Shown: positions 1 to 7,310 of the stretch, in pieces
How the letters are laid out: each line of letters opens with the position of its first letter
How positions within the stretch are numbered: position 1 is the stretch's first letter
Source of the DNA: an uncultured Acidobacteriota bacterium
Lineage (GTDB): Bacteria; Acidobacteriota; Vicinamibacteria; Vicinamibacterales; SCN-69-37
Length of the DNA stretch: 11,292 nucleotides
Assembly: GCA_937880585.1 (NCBI GenBank)
Contig: CALFMR010000486.1
Location: 1-11,292, forward strand
Direction of reading: 5' to 3'
Made by a program: the position numbers and the translations under genes
Notes under the pieces: generated by a model
Told to the model about the DNA's origin: nothing
Seen by the model: only the letters and a program-made list of their open reading frames with translations
The model's database searches: none

Positions 1-2260
1 CGAGTAGACCGAGCAGCTCGGTCCGATGGTGTTCGCTGACGATGCGGTCGTCGAACCAGTCGGTGCCGGGTCGGATCCGATCGACGAACACGCGCGGGCC
101 GATGGACTCGGCAGCGTGGCGCAGCCCGTCGGTTAGCGCAGGCGTCAGCAACCGTGTGCGCAGCACGATCGTCAGCGGCATCGATTGCGCCGACACCGGA
201 TCGGCCGGATCATCGTAGGCGAGGTAGACTGCCGGCTCCGACCGACTCGGCCTCACCCAGTTCCGGACGTTGCCGACGACGCCGATCACCCGGTGCGGTG
301 TGGCCTGACGGCCACCGACGAGCATCTCGCGTCCGAGTGCGGAGCTGCCGGGAAACAGTTCACGAGCGGCTCGCTCGCTGATGACGACGACAGGCGTCGA
401 CGTCGACCGGTCGGCGTCGGCGAGCGGCCGCCCCTCGATGACGCGCAACCCGAGCGCTTCGAAGAATCCTGGCAGGACGTGTGCGATGGTCACCATCGCC
501 GGCCTGCGATCCACGAGCACCGATGTCATGGACATCGTGTCACCGAGCGGCAACATGTCGACGGCGCCGGCGGCTTCGACGCCGGGCTGTTGTCGCACGC
601 GAGACAGCAACGCGGGATAGAAGTCGCGCAGTACGCCGGGTGCCGGATCGAGCGGCTCGACCTCCATCGTCACGACGGCGTTCGGGTCGAAGCCGACGTC
701 GACGTGAAGCAGACGCGCAAAACTCGTCACGACCAGGCCGGCGCCAGCAAGGAGCACGACTGCGAGCGCCACTTCGACGGCGATGAGCGCCTGTCCGCCA
801 CGACGCGACAGTGCCGGTCCGTGACGACGACCGGCCGATGACAACGACGGCGTCAGCGACGCGCGCGACAGGCGCATCGCCGGCCACGTGCCGAAGAGCA
901 TGGCGCACGCGCAGCAGAGTGCCAAGGCGAATCCAAGGACGCGGGCGTTCAGTGTCGCCGAGGCACTGTCCGGTAACGAGAGTGGCACGATGTTGACGAT
1001 CGCCTGAAGCGAGAGACCCGCGACGATCACGCCGACGACGCCGCCGATGACTGCCAGCAGCAGGGCTTCGGTCAGGAGTTGGCGAACGAGCCGCATCCGG
1101 GTCGCGCCAATGGAGGCGCGAATTGCCAGTTCCGTCTCGCGCGCGGCGCCCCGCGCGACGAGCAGCCCGGCGACGTTCACGCAGGCGATCACCAGGATGA
1201 GCGCGACTGCCGCGACGAGCAGCGTCAGGGTCGCCCCCTGTCCTGCGGTCGTTTCGTCGTAGAGCGACGTGACGGTCACGACGACATCACGATCCCCAGG
1301 ACCGACGTCGACGCGCCGCGCAACAGGCGTCAGCGCTCGCGCTGCCTGGTCGAGCGTCACACCCGGCCGCAGCCGTGCGTAGACGTCCGCGCCCGACCCG
1401 CGCTGCTGGTTCTCCGCGGAATCACTCGCGAATGGCCGCCACACGTCGATCTTTGCGTCGAAGCCAGCCGGAAGGACGCCCACGATCACCGCGGATGCCT
1501 TGTCGAGCCGGACGGTGCGGCCGACGACGTCCGGGCTGGCCCCAAAGCGCTGTTGCCAGTACGCGTGCCCCAGCAGAATCGCGGGCACCGCGCCTGGACG
1601 CAGGTCGTCTGCCGTGAGCGCCCGGCCAAGCGCCGGAGTCACGCCGTAGACTTCCAGATCGTCATCGGACACGTAGCGCAGGGACACGCGGGCGACTTCG
1701 CCGCCGGTGTCGAGGATGTGCTGCCCGACGAACGCCAGGTGTTCCATGCCGACGTGTGCCACGACCTGGGCGGCGCTCTCGCGCCAGGCTCGGACGTCCG
1801 GCATGGAAGGCGACAACGCAGAACGGCGCATTCCCATCGTCGTGCTGACCCGAAGCGAGACGAGCTCGTCCGGATGCGGAAACGGCAGCGGATGGAGCAC
1901 GGCGGCATCGATGACGCTGAAGAGCGCGGTCGACGTGCCGATACCGACGGCGAGCGTCAGCACGGCGACAACGGTATAGGCGCGTCGCGCTGAGAGTGCC
2001 CGCACGCCATATCGGAGATCCTGCAGGATCGTTTCCAGCATGCCGCCTCCTCGAATGTCGTAGCCGTGATCACGCATCACCGCGAGATTGCCGAAGCGGC
2101 GTTGCGCCAGGCGGCGCGCCGCGTCGGACGACTGGCCCTGGGCCTCGTACTCGGCCGCGCGCATGGCGAGATGGAAGTGCATCTCGTCGCGAATCTCGTC
2201 GGCGACGACATTGCGCCGCGTCAGACCGCGGAGCCGTGCGACGAGCCAGCGCCAGGTCAC
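1..2260 (-). CDS. ADOP-family (MacB/FtsX-like) ABC transporter permease, C-terminus cut by window edge
   Basis: Starting at GTG 2260 and reading leftwards, the frame stays open for 753 codons to the window edge, so the gene is partial, not broken. Residues 1-75 form the charged helical prefix typical of acidobacterial duplicated orphan permeases (DEIRDEMHFHLAMRAAEYEA, then AARRLAQRRFGN). Residues 76-340 are the first MacB-like periplasmic unit, opening with a helix at about 96-121 and the signature VLTLAVGIGTSTALFSVIDA. Residues 344-465 are the first FtsX domain, with the loop ARGAARETELAIRASIGATR (369-388). A second MacB-like half begins near 487. Full members run to about 800-900 residues, so the final FtsX domain should lie off the edge. 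The GTG is preceded by GGAGGG at 5 nt. By family knowledge these are inner-membrane export permeases, often under a PadR regulator; none is visible here, nor is an ATPase. Substrate unknown. plsC ends 48 bp upstream on the same strand. Confidence 0.93.
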   Translation of the reverse strand, partial: MTWRWLVARLRGLTRRNVVADEIRDEMHFHLAMRAAEYEAQGQSSDAARRLAQRRFGNLAVMRDHGYDIRGGGMLETILQDLRYGVRALSARRAYTVVAVLTLAVGIGTSTALFSVIDAAVLHPLPFPHPDELVSLRVSTTMGMRRSALSPSMPDVRAWRESAAQVVAHVGMEHLAFVGQHILDTGGEVARVSLRYVSDDDLEVYGVTPALGRALTADDLRPGAVPAILLGHAYWQQRFGASPDVVGRTVRLDKASAVIVGVLPAGFDAKIDVWRPFASDSAENQQRGSGADVYARLRPGVTLDQAARALTPVARRVDVGPGDRDVVVTVTSLYDETTAGQGATLTLLVAAVALILVIACVNVAGLLVARGAARETELAIRASIGATRMRLVRQLLTEALLLAVIGGVVGVIVAGLSLQAIVNIVPLSLPDSASATLNARVLGFALALCCACAMLFGTWPAMRLSRASLTPSLSSAGRRHGPALSRRGGQALIAVEVALAVVLLAGAGLVVTSFARLLHVDVGFDPNAVVTMEVEPLDPAPGVLRDFYPALLSRVRQQPGVEAAGAVDMLPLGDTMSMTSVLVDRRPAMVTIAHVLPGFFEALGLRVIEGRPLADADRSTSTPVVVISERAARELFPGSSALGREMLVGGRQATPHRVIGVVGNVRNWVRPSRSEPAVYLAYDDPADPVSAQSMPLTIVLRTRLLTPALTDGLRHAAESIGPRVFVDRIRPGTDWFDDRIVSEHHRTELLGLL
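2039..2051 (-). promoter_or_regulatory. Strong internal ribosome binding site and ATG inside the ADOP gene
   Basis: On the minus strand AGGAGG (2051-2046) lies 4 nt before an in-frame ATG (2041-2039), residue 74 of the permease. Translation from here would begin MLETILQDLRYGVRAL, which is how ADOP proteins lacking the prefix domain usually begin. The surrounding string TCGAGGAGGCG also precedes the small membrane gene at 3228, and a close version (TCGAGGAGGC) precedes plsC, so it looks like a ribosome site typical of this genome. It may also simply be glycine codons in a linker. Confidence 0.5.
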
Positions 2261-2308
2261 GTCAGCCCTCCAGTACGTTAGGAGGCGCCGCGCGGCGCAT
2301 TCTTCAAC

Positions 2309-3085
2309 TCAGCCGAGCGGCGCGCGGCGGGCGGTGTCGCCGACGGCGGGCTCGCGCGGAGCCGTCGCGTCGAGCTCGGCCTGGATGACCTGCTTCGTGC
2401 GCGTGACGAGCGCCTCGACGGTCTTGTCGCTGTACGCGTCGGTCTCGATTGGCGCGCCGATAATCACGTCCACGCGCCCCGGCCTCGGCGCGAGCGTCGT
2501 CTTGGGCAACAGCGCGAACGTGCCGCGGATGGCGACCGGCACGACCGGGACGCCGGCGCGGATTGCGATCTTGAACGCACCCGCTTTGAACTCCTGCAGC
2601 CGGCCGTCCGGCGTGCGCGTCCCTTCCGGAAAGACGACGAGCGAGGTGCCCGAACGGACGCCGTCGACGACGCGGCGCAGGCTCTTGGCCGCGCGGCGCG
2701 GGTCGCGGCGATCGACGCCGAAGTTCCCGGCCGTCTGCAGGTGCCAGCCGAGGAACGGCACGTAGAACAATTCCTTCTTCACCATGATCCGGAACGGATA
2801 CGGCAGATAGCCGAAGAGCGCCGGTGTGTCGATGAGGCTGGCGTGGTTCGCGATGTAGACGTACGCACGGTCCGGCCGCACGTGCTCGGTGCCCGAGACG
2901 TGAATGCGCGCGAAGATCGTCCACGCGACCATGCGGCACCACCACCGCGCGCACCAGTGCTGGCCGCGCCCGGTCCGGTCGAACGGCCAGACCACGAGCG
3001 ACACGATCGCCATGACGATGGTGAGCGCGTACCAGATGAGGTTGGCGACGGGCGCCCAGAGATAAATCAGAACGGTCTTCAGCAC
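2309..3085 (-). CDS. plsC: 1-acyl-sn-glycerol-3-phosphate acyltransferase (PlsC/LPLAT family)
   Basis: A 258-residue acyltransferase expected to transfer an acyl chain to lysophosphatidic acid to make phosphatidic acid at the cytoplasmic membrane. A hydrophobic N-terminal helix (about residues 6-33) gives membrane anchoring. The catalytic NHASLID block (H81, D86) matches the family's NHxSxxD. The acceptor-binding blocks are KELFYVPFLGW and NFGVDRR (104-127), VFPEGTRTPDG (151-161) and VPVVPVAI (179-186). All four LPLAT motifs are intact and the length is normal. The C-terminal 20 residues are basic and probably disordered. The only standard start in frame after an upstream stop is GTG 3085, and its AGGAGG is just 1 nt away; the in-frame CTG one codon later sits at 4 nt. 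The gene is divergent from the small membrane gene and lies 48 bp ahead of the ADOP permease, possibly co-transcribed with it. The gene symbol is given by family; acceptor specificity is not proven. Confidence 0.93.
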   Translation of the reverse strand: MLKTVLIYLWAPVANLIWYALTIVMAIVSLVVWPFDRTGRGQHWCARWWCRMVAWTIFARIHVSGTEHVRPDRAYVYIANHASLIDTPALFGYLPYPFRIMVKKELFYVPFLGWHLQTAGNFGVDRRDPRRAAKSLRRVVDGVRSGTSLVVFPEGTRTPDGRLQEFKAGAFKIAIRAGVPVVPVAIRGTFALLPKTTLAPRPGRVDVIIGAPIETDAYSDKTVEALVTRTKQVIQAELDATAPREPAVGDTARRAPLG

Positions 3086-3086
3086 G

Positions 3087-3111
3087 CCTCCTCGACCGCC
3101 CGTCCGGGCGG
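3087..3111 (-). promoter_or_regulatory. plsC leader: GC-rich hairpin directly before a very close Shine-Dalgarno
   Basis: CCGCCC (3096-3101) and GGGCGG (3106-3111) form a 6-bp stem with loop GTCC. On the minus strand this hairpin ends 3 nt before the AGGAGG (3092-3087) of plsC. A folded leader could affect ribosome access. No terminator T-run is present. The role is inferred from geometry only. Confidence 0.4.
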
Positions 3112-3169
3112 CGTCCCAGAGATCGTCCTAGAGAATAATCGACGCCCGCGGTGGATTTCGACGGAGCCG

Positions 3170-3178
3170 TGATAGCAT
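3170..3178 (+). promoter_or_regulatory. Candidate extended -10 promoter element for the small membrane gene
   Basis: TGATAGCAT fits an extended -10 (TGn followed by TAGCAT, compared with TATAAT). It would start transcription near 3185, leaving a leader of about 43 nt before ATG 3228. No good -35 is visible at the right spacing. The 142-bp divergent spacer must hold promoters for both this gene and plsC; on the other strand TATTCT (3137-3132) is a weak -10 candidate for plsC. Confidence 0.3.
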
Positions 3179-3227
3179 CCGGCGCCACTCCGTCAATCCG
3201 TCCGCTGTGCCGCTCGAGGAGGCGTTC

Positions 3228-3521
3228 ATGATCGTCACGCGAGTCAGTCCGTGGTCCGTCGCCAAGATCGCCGCGCTGCTCTACGGCATCATCGGCCTGT
3301 TCGTCGGCGCCATCATGTCGGCGATGGCCCTGCTGTTCGGTACAGCCCTGGCCGCCCAGCGTAACGACGCCTGGATCGGCACGATCTTCGGCGTCAGCGC
3401 CATCGTCGTCATGCCGATCCTGTACGGCATCGGCGGCGGCATCATGGCAGCCATCTCGGCGCTCATCTACAACGTCGCCGCACGCATGGTCGGCGGCGTC
3501 CGGATCGACGTCGAGCCGTAA
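3228..3521 (+). CDS. Small two-helix integral membrane protein, DUF3566-like, function unknown
   Basis: A 97-residue protein with two long hydrophobic stretches: about residues 12-42 (VAKIAALLYGIIGLFVGAIM and onwards) and 49-83, joined by a short polar turn QRNDAW. Both helices are rich in Gly and Ala. The ends are characteristic: an N-terminal MIVTRVSPWSVAKI and a C-terminal YNVAARMVGGVRIDVE. This arrangement resembles small membrane proteins of unknown function, annotated as DUF3566-like or hypothetical, that I recall from Acidobacteriota and other phyla. I chose ATG 3228 rather than GTG 3207 because GAGGAGG (3215-3221) sits 6 nt before the ATG and would fall inside the longer reading. It has its own divergent spacer upstream and a hairpin (3542-3563) downstream, so it may be a single-gene unit. 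No catalytic residues are evident, and no function is assigned. Confidence 0.8.
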   Translation: MIVTRVSPWSVAKIAALLYGIIGLFVGAIMSAMALLFGTALAAQRNDAWIGTIFGVSAIVVMPILYGIGGGIMAAISALIYNVAARMVGGVRIDVEP

Positions 3522-3541
3522 CGCGGCGGTCACCTGGGACT

Positions 3542-3563
3542 CGCGCCCGTTGACGCGGGCGCG
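3542..3563 (+). terminator. 8-bp GC hairpin after the small membrane gene
   Basis: CGCGCCCG (3542-3549) pairs perfectly with CGGGCGCG (3556-3563) around loop TTGACG, 20 nt after the stop codon at 3521. No T-run follows, so this is not a classical intrinsic terminator. It could pause or protect the transcript end, or lie in the leader of the next gene. Confidence 0.4.
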
Positions 3564-3607
3564 TCGCAGCCGACGCACGCCGCGCGCGGCCGCGTGTAAT
3601 CGTTCGA

Positions 3608-3613
3608 TATGAT
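3608..3613 (+). promoter_or_regulatory. Candidate -10 box (TATGAT) just before the 708-residue gene
   Basis: TATGAT ends 9 nt before ATG 3623, and no Shine-Dalgarno lies between. A transcript starting 6-8 nt after the box would start almost at the ATG, which suggests a leaderless message. A matching -35 is not seen. A perfect 12-bp palindrome, GCCGCGCGCGGC, lies at 3579-3590. Confidence 0.35.
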
Positions 3614-3622
3614 CCCGGCACG

Positions 3623-5749
3623 ATGCCGCCGGGCGATCGCTGGTTGACCCTTTCGCGCGCCGCGCTGCTGGCGTCGCTCGGACTCTCCTGGCTGAACTTC
3701 CTCCTGACCTCGCGCTGGGCCTCCGTGCCGGGCGCGTTGCACGGTCCGAAGGCGCCGTTCTTCGTCGCGGCGCTCGCTGCGGCGACGATCCTCGCCCTCG
3801 TCTCGCGCCGGCTCGCGCCGATCACGTTTGGGCGCGAATCGATCGTCGCCGCGCTCGCCGGACTGGCGGCCATCGGCGTCTGCTTCTTCATCTGGTTCCC
3901 GCCGCGCACGTGGAACGAAATCCCGTTCTCGGACAACTGGCCGGCGCGTCTGCAGGCCACGCTCGATCAGCTCGCGCTGCTCCGCCATGGCACGCTCGTG
4001 GGCTGGCAGTGGAACTACCTTGGCGGCTATCCGCTCTCGACCGACCTGACCGTCACGCTCACGATTCCCGCGCTCGTGCCGATGCTCCTCCTCGGCGGCC
4101 GCGCCGGCTTCCACCTCGCGCACCTGCTGATCTTCCTGTCGCTGCCGCTGCTCGTCTGGTGGGACCTGCGGATTGAACGTCGAAGTTCACAGTTCGACGT
4201 TCACAGTTCGAAGTTCGAAGTTGAACGGGCCCTTCCCAGGCTCGCCGGCGCGCTGACCGCGGTGACGACACTCGGGTATTCGTACGTGATGCTGCGAAGC
4301 GGCGACACGAACTCGGTCGCTGGTGTCGCGGCGACGATGTTGGCGCTCGTCGGCAGTCACGCCACCGCCGCTCGCCGCCGGTGGGGTCCCTTCGTCTTCG
4401 TCGGCGGCCTCACGCTCATCCTCTACTCGCACGCGGGCTTTCTTGTCTACGCAGCGATCCTGCTCGCCGTCGAGAGCGTCTGCTACCTGGACTGGCGACG
4501 ACTGGCGCGCGCCGTCGCTGCGACGGCGGCCGCGAGCCTCGCCGGCCTGCCGCTCACATGGGAAGCGTGGCGGTATCCGCATTACTTCATCTACAACAAT
4601 GTCCAGTTCGACACGACGCGGCCGTGGAATTGGATCGGCATGGCTCGCAAGGTCGCCTACAACATCCAGATCCTCGGCGAGCCGAGCCGCTGGCTGAACG
4701 ACTACACCGGACTCGCCTGCGTCTGGCTGCCGGTCATCGTGGCCATGGTCTGGATCGCGCGACGTTCGCGCACGGGATTCTACGCGGCTGCCGTCTTCGC
4801 CGTGCTCGCGATGACGCGCTTCAACGTGCCGGAAGTGGGCTACGCGTTCGTCCGGCCGTTCCACCTGCTCACCGTGTTCGTCGCGCCCGTGCTCGCGGCG
4901 TTCATCCTGCGCACGGCGCGGACGCGCGCGCTTGCGTGGGCGCTCGTGGCGGTCACCGCGATCTACGTTCAGGTGCTCGTCGCGCCCGTGCCCCACGTGC
5001 CGAACCTCGAAGCGGATCAGCCGGCGCTCGTCGCGACGATTCGCGGCCTCGACGGCGCGCTCGTGCTCGTCGAGAACACGTTCCATCGCGACATGGACGC
5101 GTCGCCGGACACGACGAGCGAGCCGACGCCGTTCCGCGCGCACTTCCAGTCGCTTCTCGCGACCGAAACCGGCAAGCGGCTGTACGCGGGCGTCTGGGAT
5201 GGATGGCAGTGGTCGCCGTACCGCGGCCAACTCGTGGCCGGCGGCGCCTGGATGGGACGCGCCATCGGCACGTGGCCGCGCGCGCGCTTCATCGCGGAAC
5301 TACGGCGTTGGGGGATCCGGCACCTGCTCGTGATCCACGAGCCGACACGTCAGTACCTCACGGCGCCGGAGTTCGAGCGCGATGGGGACGTCGGCCCGTA
5401 CGCGCACTTCGAACTGCGTGATGCCGACACGCGGTCCGTCGTCACGCCGACCGGTCGCGGCGAACTCGCCGAACACGATCCGCTCGGCGCGCGCGTCGCG
5501 CTCCGCGATGTCCATGCCGGCGATCGCGTCGTCGTGCGCACGAACTACTATCCCGCCTGGACGGCGTCCGCACGCGGCACCGCCGTGCCGGTCATCAACG
5601 TCGACGGCCAGCTCGCGTTTGTCGCGCCGTTCGACGGCAGCTACGACGTCACGCTCGCCTATCCGCGCCGGCCTTGGTTGTTCGTTCTCGCGCTCGCGGG
5701 CTTCGCGCTGGGCGTGACCGTCGTGCCTCGCATTACGGCCCGACCGTAG
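3623..5749 (+). CDS. Polytopic membrane protein, GT-C / 6-PTPS-related glycosyltransferase-like
   Basis: A 708-residue protein. The N-terminal two-thirds holds roughly ten or more membrane helices (for example about 13-30, 46-62, 74-91, 162-180, 206-224). The segment FSDNWPARLQATLDQLALLR (102-121), followed by WQWNYLGGYPLSTDLTVTLT (128-147), matches the first extracytoplasmic loop of PTPS-related and YfhO-like GT-C membrane proteins. The C-terminal third (about 455-680) is soluble and ends in TNYYPAWTA plus a last helix near 685-703, as in that group. Such proteins usually move sugars from lipid carriers on the outer face of the membrane; donor and acceptor here are unknown. Residues 184-202, in a loop after a helix, are encoded by a heptanucleotide repeat and are probably an insertion. 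No Shine-Dalgarno precedes ATG 3623. The 3' end overlaps the convergent gene by 17 bp. Confidence 0.82.
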   Translation: MPPGDRWLTLSRAALLASLGLSWLNFLLTSRWASVPGALHGPKAPFFVAALAAATILALVSRRLAPITFGRESIVAALAGLAAIGVCFFIWFPPRTWNEIPFSDNWPARLQATLDQLALLRHGTLVGWQWNYLGGYPLSTDLTVTLTIPALVPMLLLGGRAGFHLAHLLIFLSLPLLVWWDLRIERRSSQFDVHSSKFEVERALPRLAGALTAVTTLGYSYVMLRSGDTNSVAGVAATMLALVGSHATAARRRWGPFVFVGGLTLILYSHAGFLVYAAILLAVESVCYLDWRRLARAVAATAAASLAGLPLTWEAWRYPHYFIYNNVQFDTTRPWNWIGMARKVAYNIQILGEPSRWLNDYTGLACVWLPVIVAMVWIARRSRTGFYAAAVFAVLAMTRFNVPEVGYAFVRPFHLLTVFVAPVLAAFILRTARTRALAWALVAVTAIYVQVLVAPVPHVPNLEADQPALVATIRGLDGALVLVENTFHRDMDASPDTTSEPTPFRAHFQSLLATETGKRLYAGVWDGWQWSPYRGQLVAGGAWMGRAIGTWPRARFIAELRRWGIRHLLVIHEPTRQYLTAPEFERDGDVGPYAHFELRDADTRSVVTPTGRGELAEHDPLGARVALRDVHAGDRVVVRTNYYPAWTASARGTAVPVINVDGQLAFVAPFDGSYDVTLAYPRRPWLFVLALAGFALGVTVVPRITARP
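4173..4226 (+). repeat. Degenerate heptanucleotide tandem repeat inside the coding sequence
   Basis: From 4185 to 4226 the sequence divides into six 7-nt units: GTTCACA, GTTCGAC, GTTCACA, GTTCGAA, GTTCGAA, GTTGAAC. A shorter unit, GTCGAA, comes just before, and TTGAAC appears at both ends (4173-4178 and 4221-4226). Three units equal 21 nt, so the reading gives a 7-residue repeat, SSQFDVH then SSKFEVE. The block is in frame and adds a charged stretch to a predicted loop. The same unit occurs at 11074-11101. Confidence 0.85.
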
Positions 5750-7310
5750 CGGCCTCGGCGGACGGCGTCCATGGCGTCGCGTAGACGACGAGCGAATCGT
5801 GCGCCGCCGAGACGTGCGGCACGGTGATGCGTGACACCTCGTGAAAGTGATCGGTCCGCGCGGCGAGCTCCGGATACCACTCGGGAAAAATCACCAGCCA
5901 GGCGGGCCGCTCGCGCTCGACGAATGAGACGTAGGCTCGCTCGGCGCGATACGGCAGCACGGCGGGCGTCACCAGCCCTTCGAGATCGATCACGCGCCGG
6001 CCGGAGAAAAATCCAATCGCACCGATGTCATTGGTCGCGATCGTGTCGGCGGGCGCTGTGTGCATCGACAGCCACTCGCCCATGGCGACGTGCAGCCGGT
6101 TGATGTTGTCGACCTGCGCCGCATACTGCGGCGCGTAGGCAACGTCCTGCGAGAGCAATCGTGCGATCGCAAGGACCGCGAGGCCCCAGACGATCGACGG
6201 ATGCCGCGCGCGACCGGCCAGTTCGGCCATCCCCACGGCAGACACGACGAAGAACAACGCCAGCAAGTGCGCGACGTACCGCCCGTCCTGTTGGAAGTAG
6301 TGCGGAACGGGGGCCATCGCGCCGACGGCGAGCGGTGACAGCACGAGAAACAGCGGCACGGCGACGCCGGCGAACCGGCGCGGGCGGCCGAGCACGCCAA
6401 TCGTGGCCAACCCACCGATGAGCACGAAGAGAAACGCGATCAGGCTCTCGCCGGCCGCCAGGCGGATGCTCGTGTTGAGCGTGCCGAGCGGCCGCGTCGT
6501 CATCGACCGCGCGATCTCCATCGGGTCGAACCGGGCGATGCCGTTCACCAGCCCGGCACCCGCCGTCTTCGCGTAAAAGGTCTCGGGCAGCGGCCGGCCA
6601 GACACGAAGACGTTGACGACGAGATCGATAGCGACCACGACGACGAACGCCCACGTCGCGGGAACAACGACGCCCCGCAGCCGGGCCCGCCAGCCGAGGC
6701 GACTGCCGGATGCGAGGACGACGCCCGCCAGGATCGGAAACAGCAGGCCGGTCTCGGGCCGCGCGAGCGTGGCGAGACCGGCCAGCAGTCCCCACATCCA
6801 TCCGCGCTCGCCTTCGTCGCGCACGAACATGACGAGCGTCAACACGACGAGCGCGACGGCGAGTGGCACCTCCATGCCGGACACGGCCCCCCAAGTCAGC
6901 CGTGCGGAACACGCGACCGCGCCACCCGCCACGCAACCGGCCGCCGTCGATCCGGAGAGCAGACGCGCGAGGTCGAACGCGAGGATCGCGGCGATCGCGG
7001 CTAGCACGATGCCCATCGTCTTTGCCCCGGTGACGACTGGGACACCGAGCGCGATCGGCAGCGCGAGGAGTGCCGTCCAGAGCGGCGACGTCGATCCGGT
7101 GCTCGGCTCGCCCGCGTTGAATGCCAGGCCGTGCCCGTGCGCGAGGTTCGTCGCGAACTGCGCGTGAATCCACGCGTCGTCGAGCGGAAAGCCGAACGGA
7201 CCGGTCCGCCGCTCCGCCGCGAGGTAGACGAACGCCAACGCGACCGTCACCGCGACGATGGCGGCGCGCAGCCACCCGTGAAGACGAGCGCGTCCCACCG
7301 CGTCGGTCAT
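5733..7310 (-). CDS. GT-C superfamily membrane glycosyltransferase (arabinofuranosyltransferase/PMT-like)
   Basis: A 525-residue integral membrane protein with about ten hydrophobic helices and a short C-terminal soluble tail. The first helix (15-31) is followed by PLDDAWIHAQFATNLAHGHG (42-61) and FNAGEPSTGSTSPLWT (64-79); the Asp pair D44/D45 is the usual metal/donor site of GT-C enzymes. Other conserved spots are SGMEVPL (144-150), LARPETGLLFP (182-192), PLPETFYAKTAG (240-251), HYFQQDGRYVAHLLAL (337-352) and NDIGAIGFFSGRRVIDLEGL (427-446). The family uses polyprenyl-phosphate sugars on the extracytoplasmic face; sugar and acceptor are not predictable here. I chose ATG 7310 over an earlier possible start because it overlaps the upstream stop as ATGA, typical of coupled translation. 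It is the last gene of a three-gene operon, and its end overlaps the convergent 708-residue gene by 17 bp. Confidence 0.85.
   Translation of the reverse strand: MTDAVGRARLHGWLRAAIVAVTVALAFVYLAAERRTGPFGFPLDDAWIHAQFATNLAHGHGLAFNAGEPSTGSTSPLWTALLALPIALGVPVVTGAKTMGIVLAAIAAILAFDLARLLSGSTAAGCVAGGAVACSARLTWGAVSGMEVPLAVALVVLTLVMFVRDEGERGWMWGLLAGLATLARPETGLLFPILAGVVLASGSRLGWRARLRGVVVPATWAFVVVVAIDLVVNVFVSGRPLPETFYAKTAGAGLVNGIARFDPMEIARSMTTRPLGTLNTSIRLAAGESLIAFLFVLIGGLATIGVLGRPRRFAGVAVPLFLVLSPLAVGAMAPVPHYFQQDGRYVAHLLALFFVVSAVGMAELAGRARHPSIVWGLAVLAIARLLSQDVAYAPQYAAQVDNINRLHVAMGEWLSMHTAPADTIATNDIGAIGFFSGRRVIDLEGLVTPAVLPYRAERAYVSFVERERPAWLVIFPEWYPELAARTDHFHEVSRITVPHVSAAHDSLVVYATPWTPSAEAATVGP

Noticed and set aside
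1079..1993. Long plus-strand open frame (about 304 codons) opposite the ADOP permease
   Set aside because: It is Arg/Asp/His-rich, without recognisable motifs, and lies wholly antisense to a gene with clear family signatures; long antisense frames are expected at this GC content.
1..2260. ADOP gene as a pseudogene or frameshifted gene
   Set aside because: Translation from 2260 to 2 gives 753 uninterrupted codons with domains in order; the missing stop is only the window edge.
2304..3578. Minus-strand open frame (about 424 codons) spanning plsC, the spacer and the small membrane gene
   Set aside because: It overlaps plsC in another frame and runs antisense to the small membrane gene; composition is typical of a high-GC shadow frame and it has no motif.
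4173..4226. CRISPR array or recombination site at the heptamer run
   Set aside because: Units are 7 nt with no unique spacers and no cas genes or recombinase nearby; it is a microsatellite-like tandem repeat.
4187..5230. Minus-strand open frame (about 347 codons) opposite the 708-residue gene
   Set aside because: Highly charged, low-complexity translation with no domain; the plus-strand frame has helices and family motifs.
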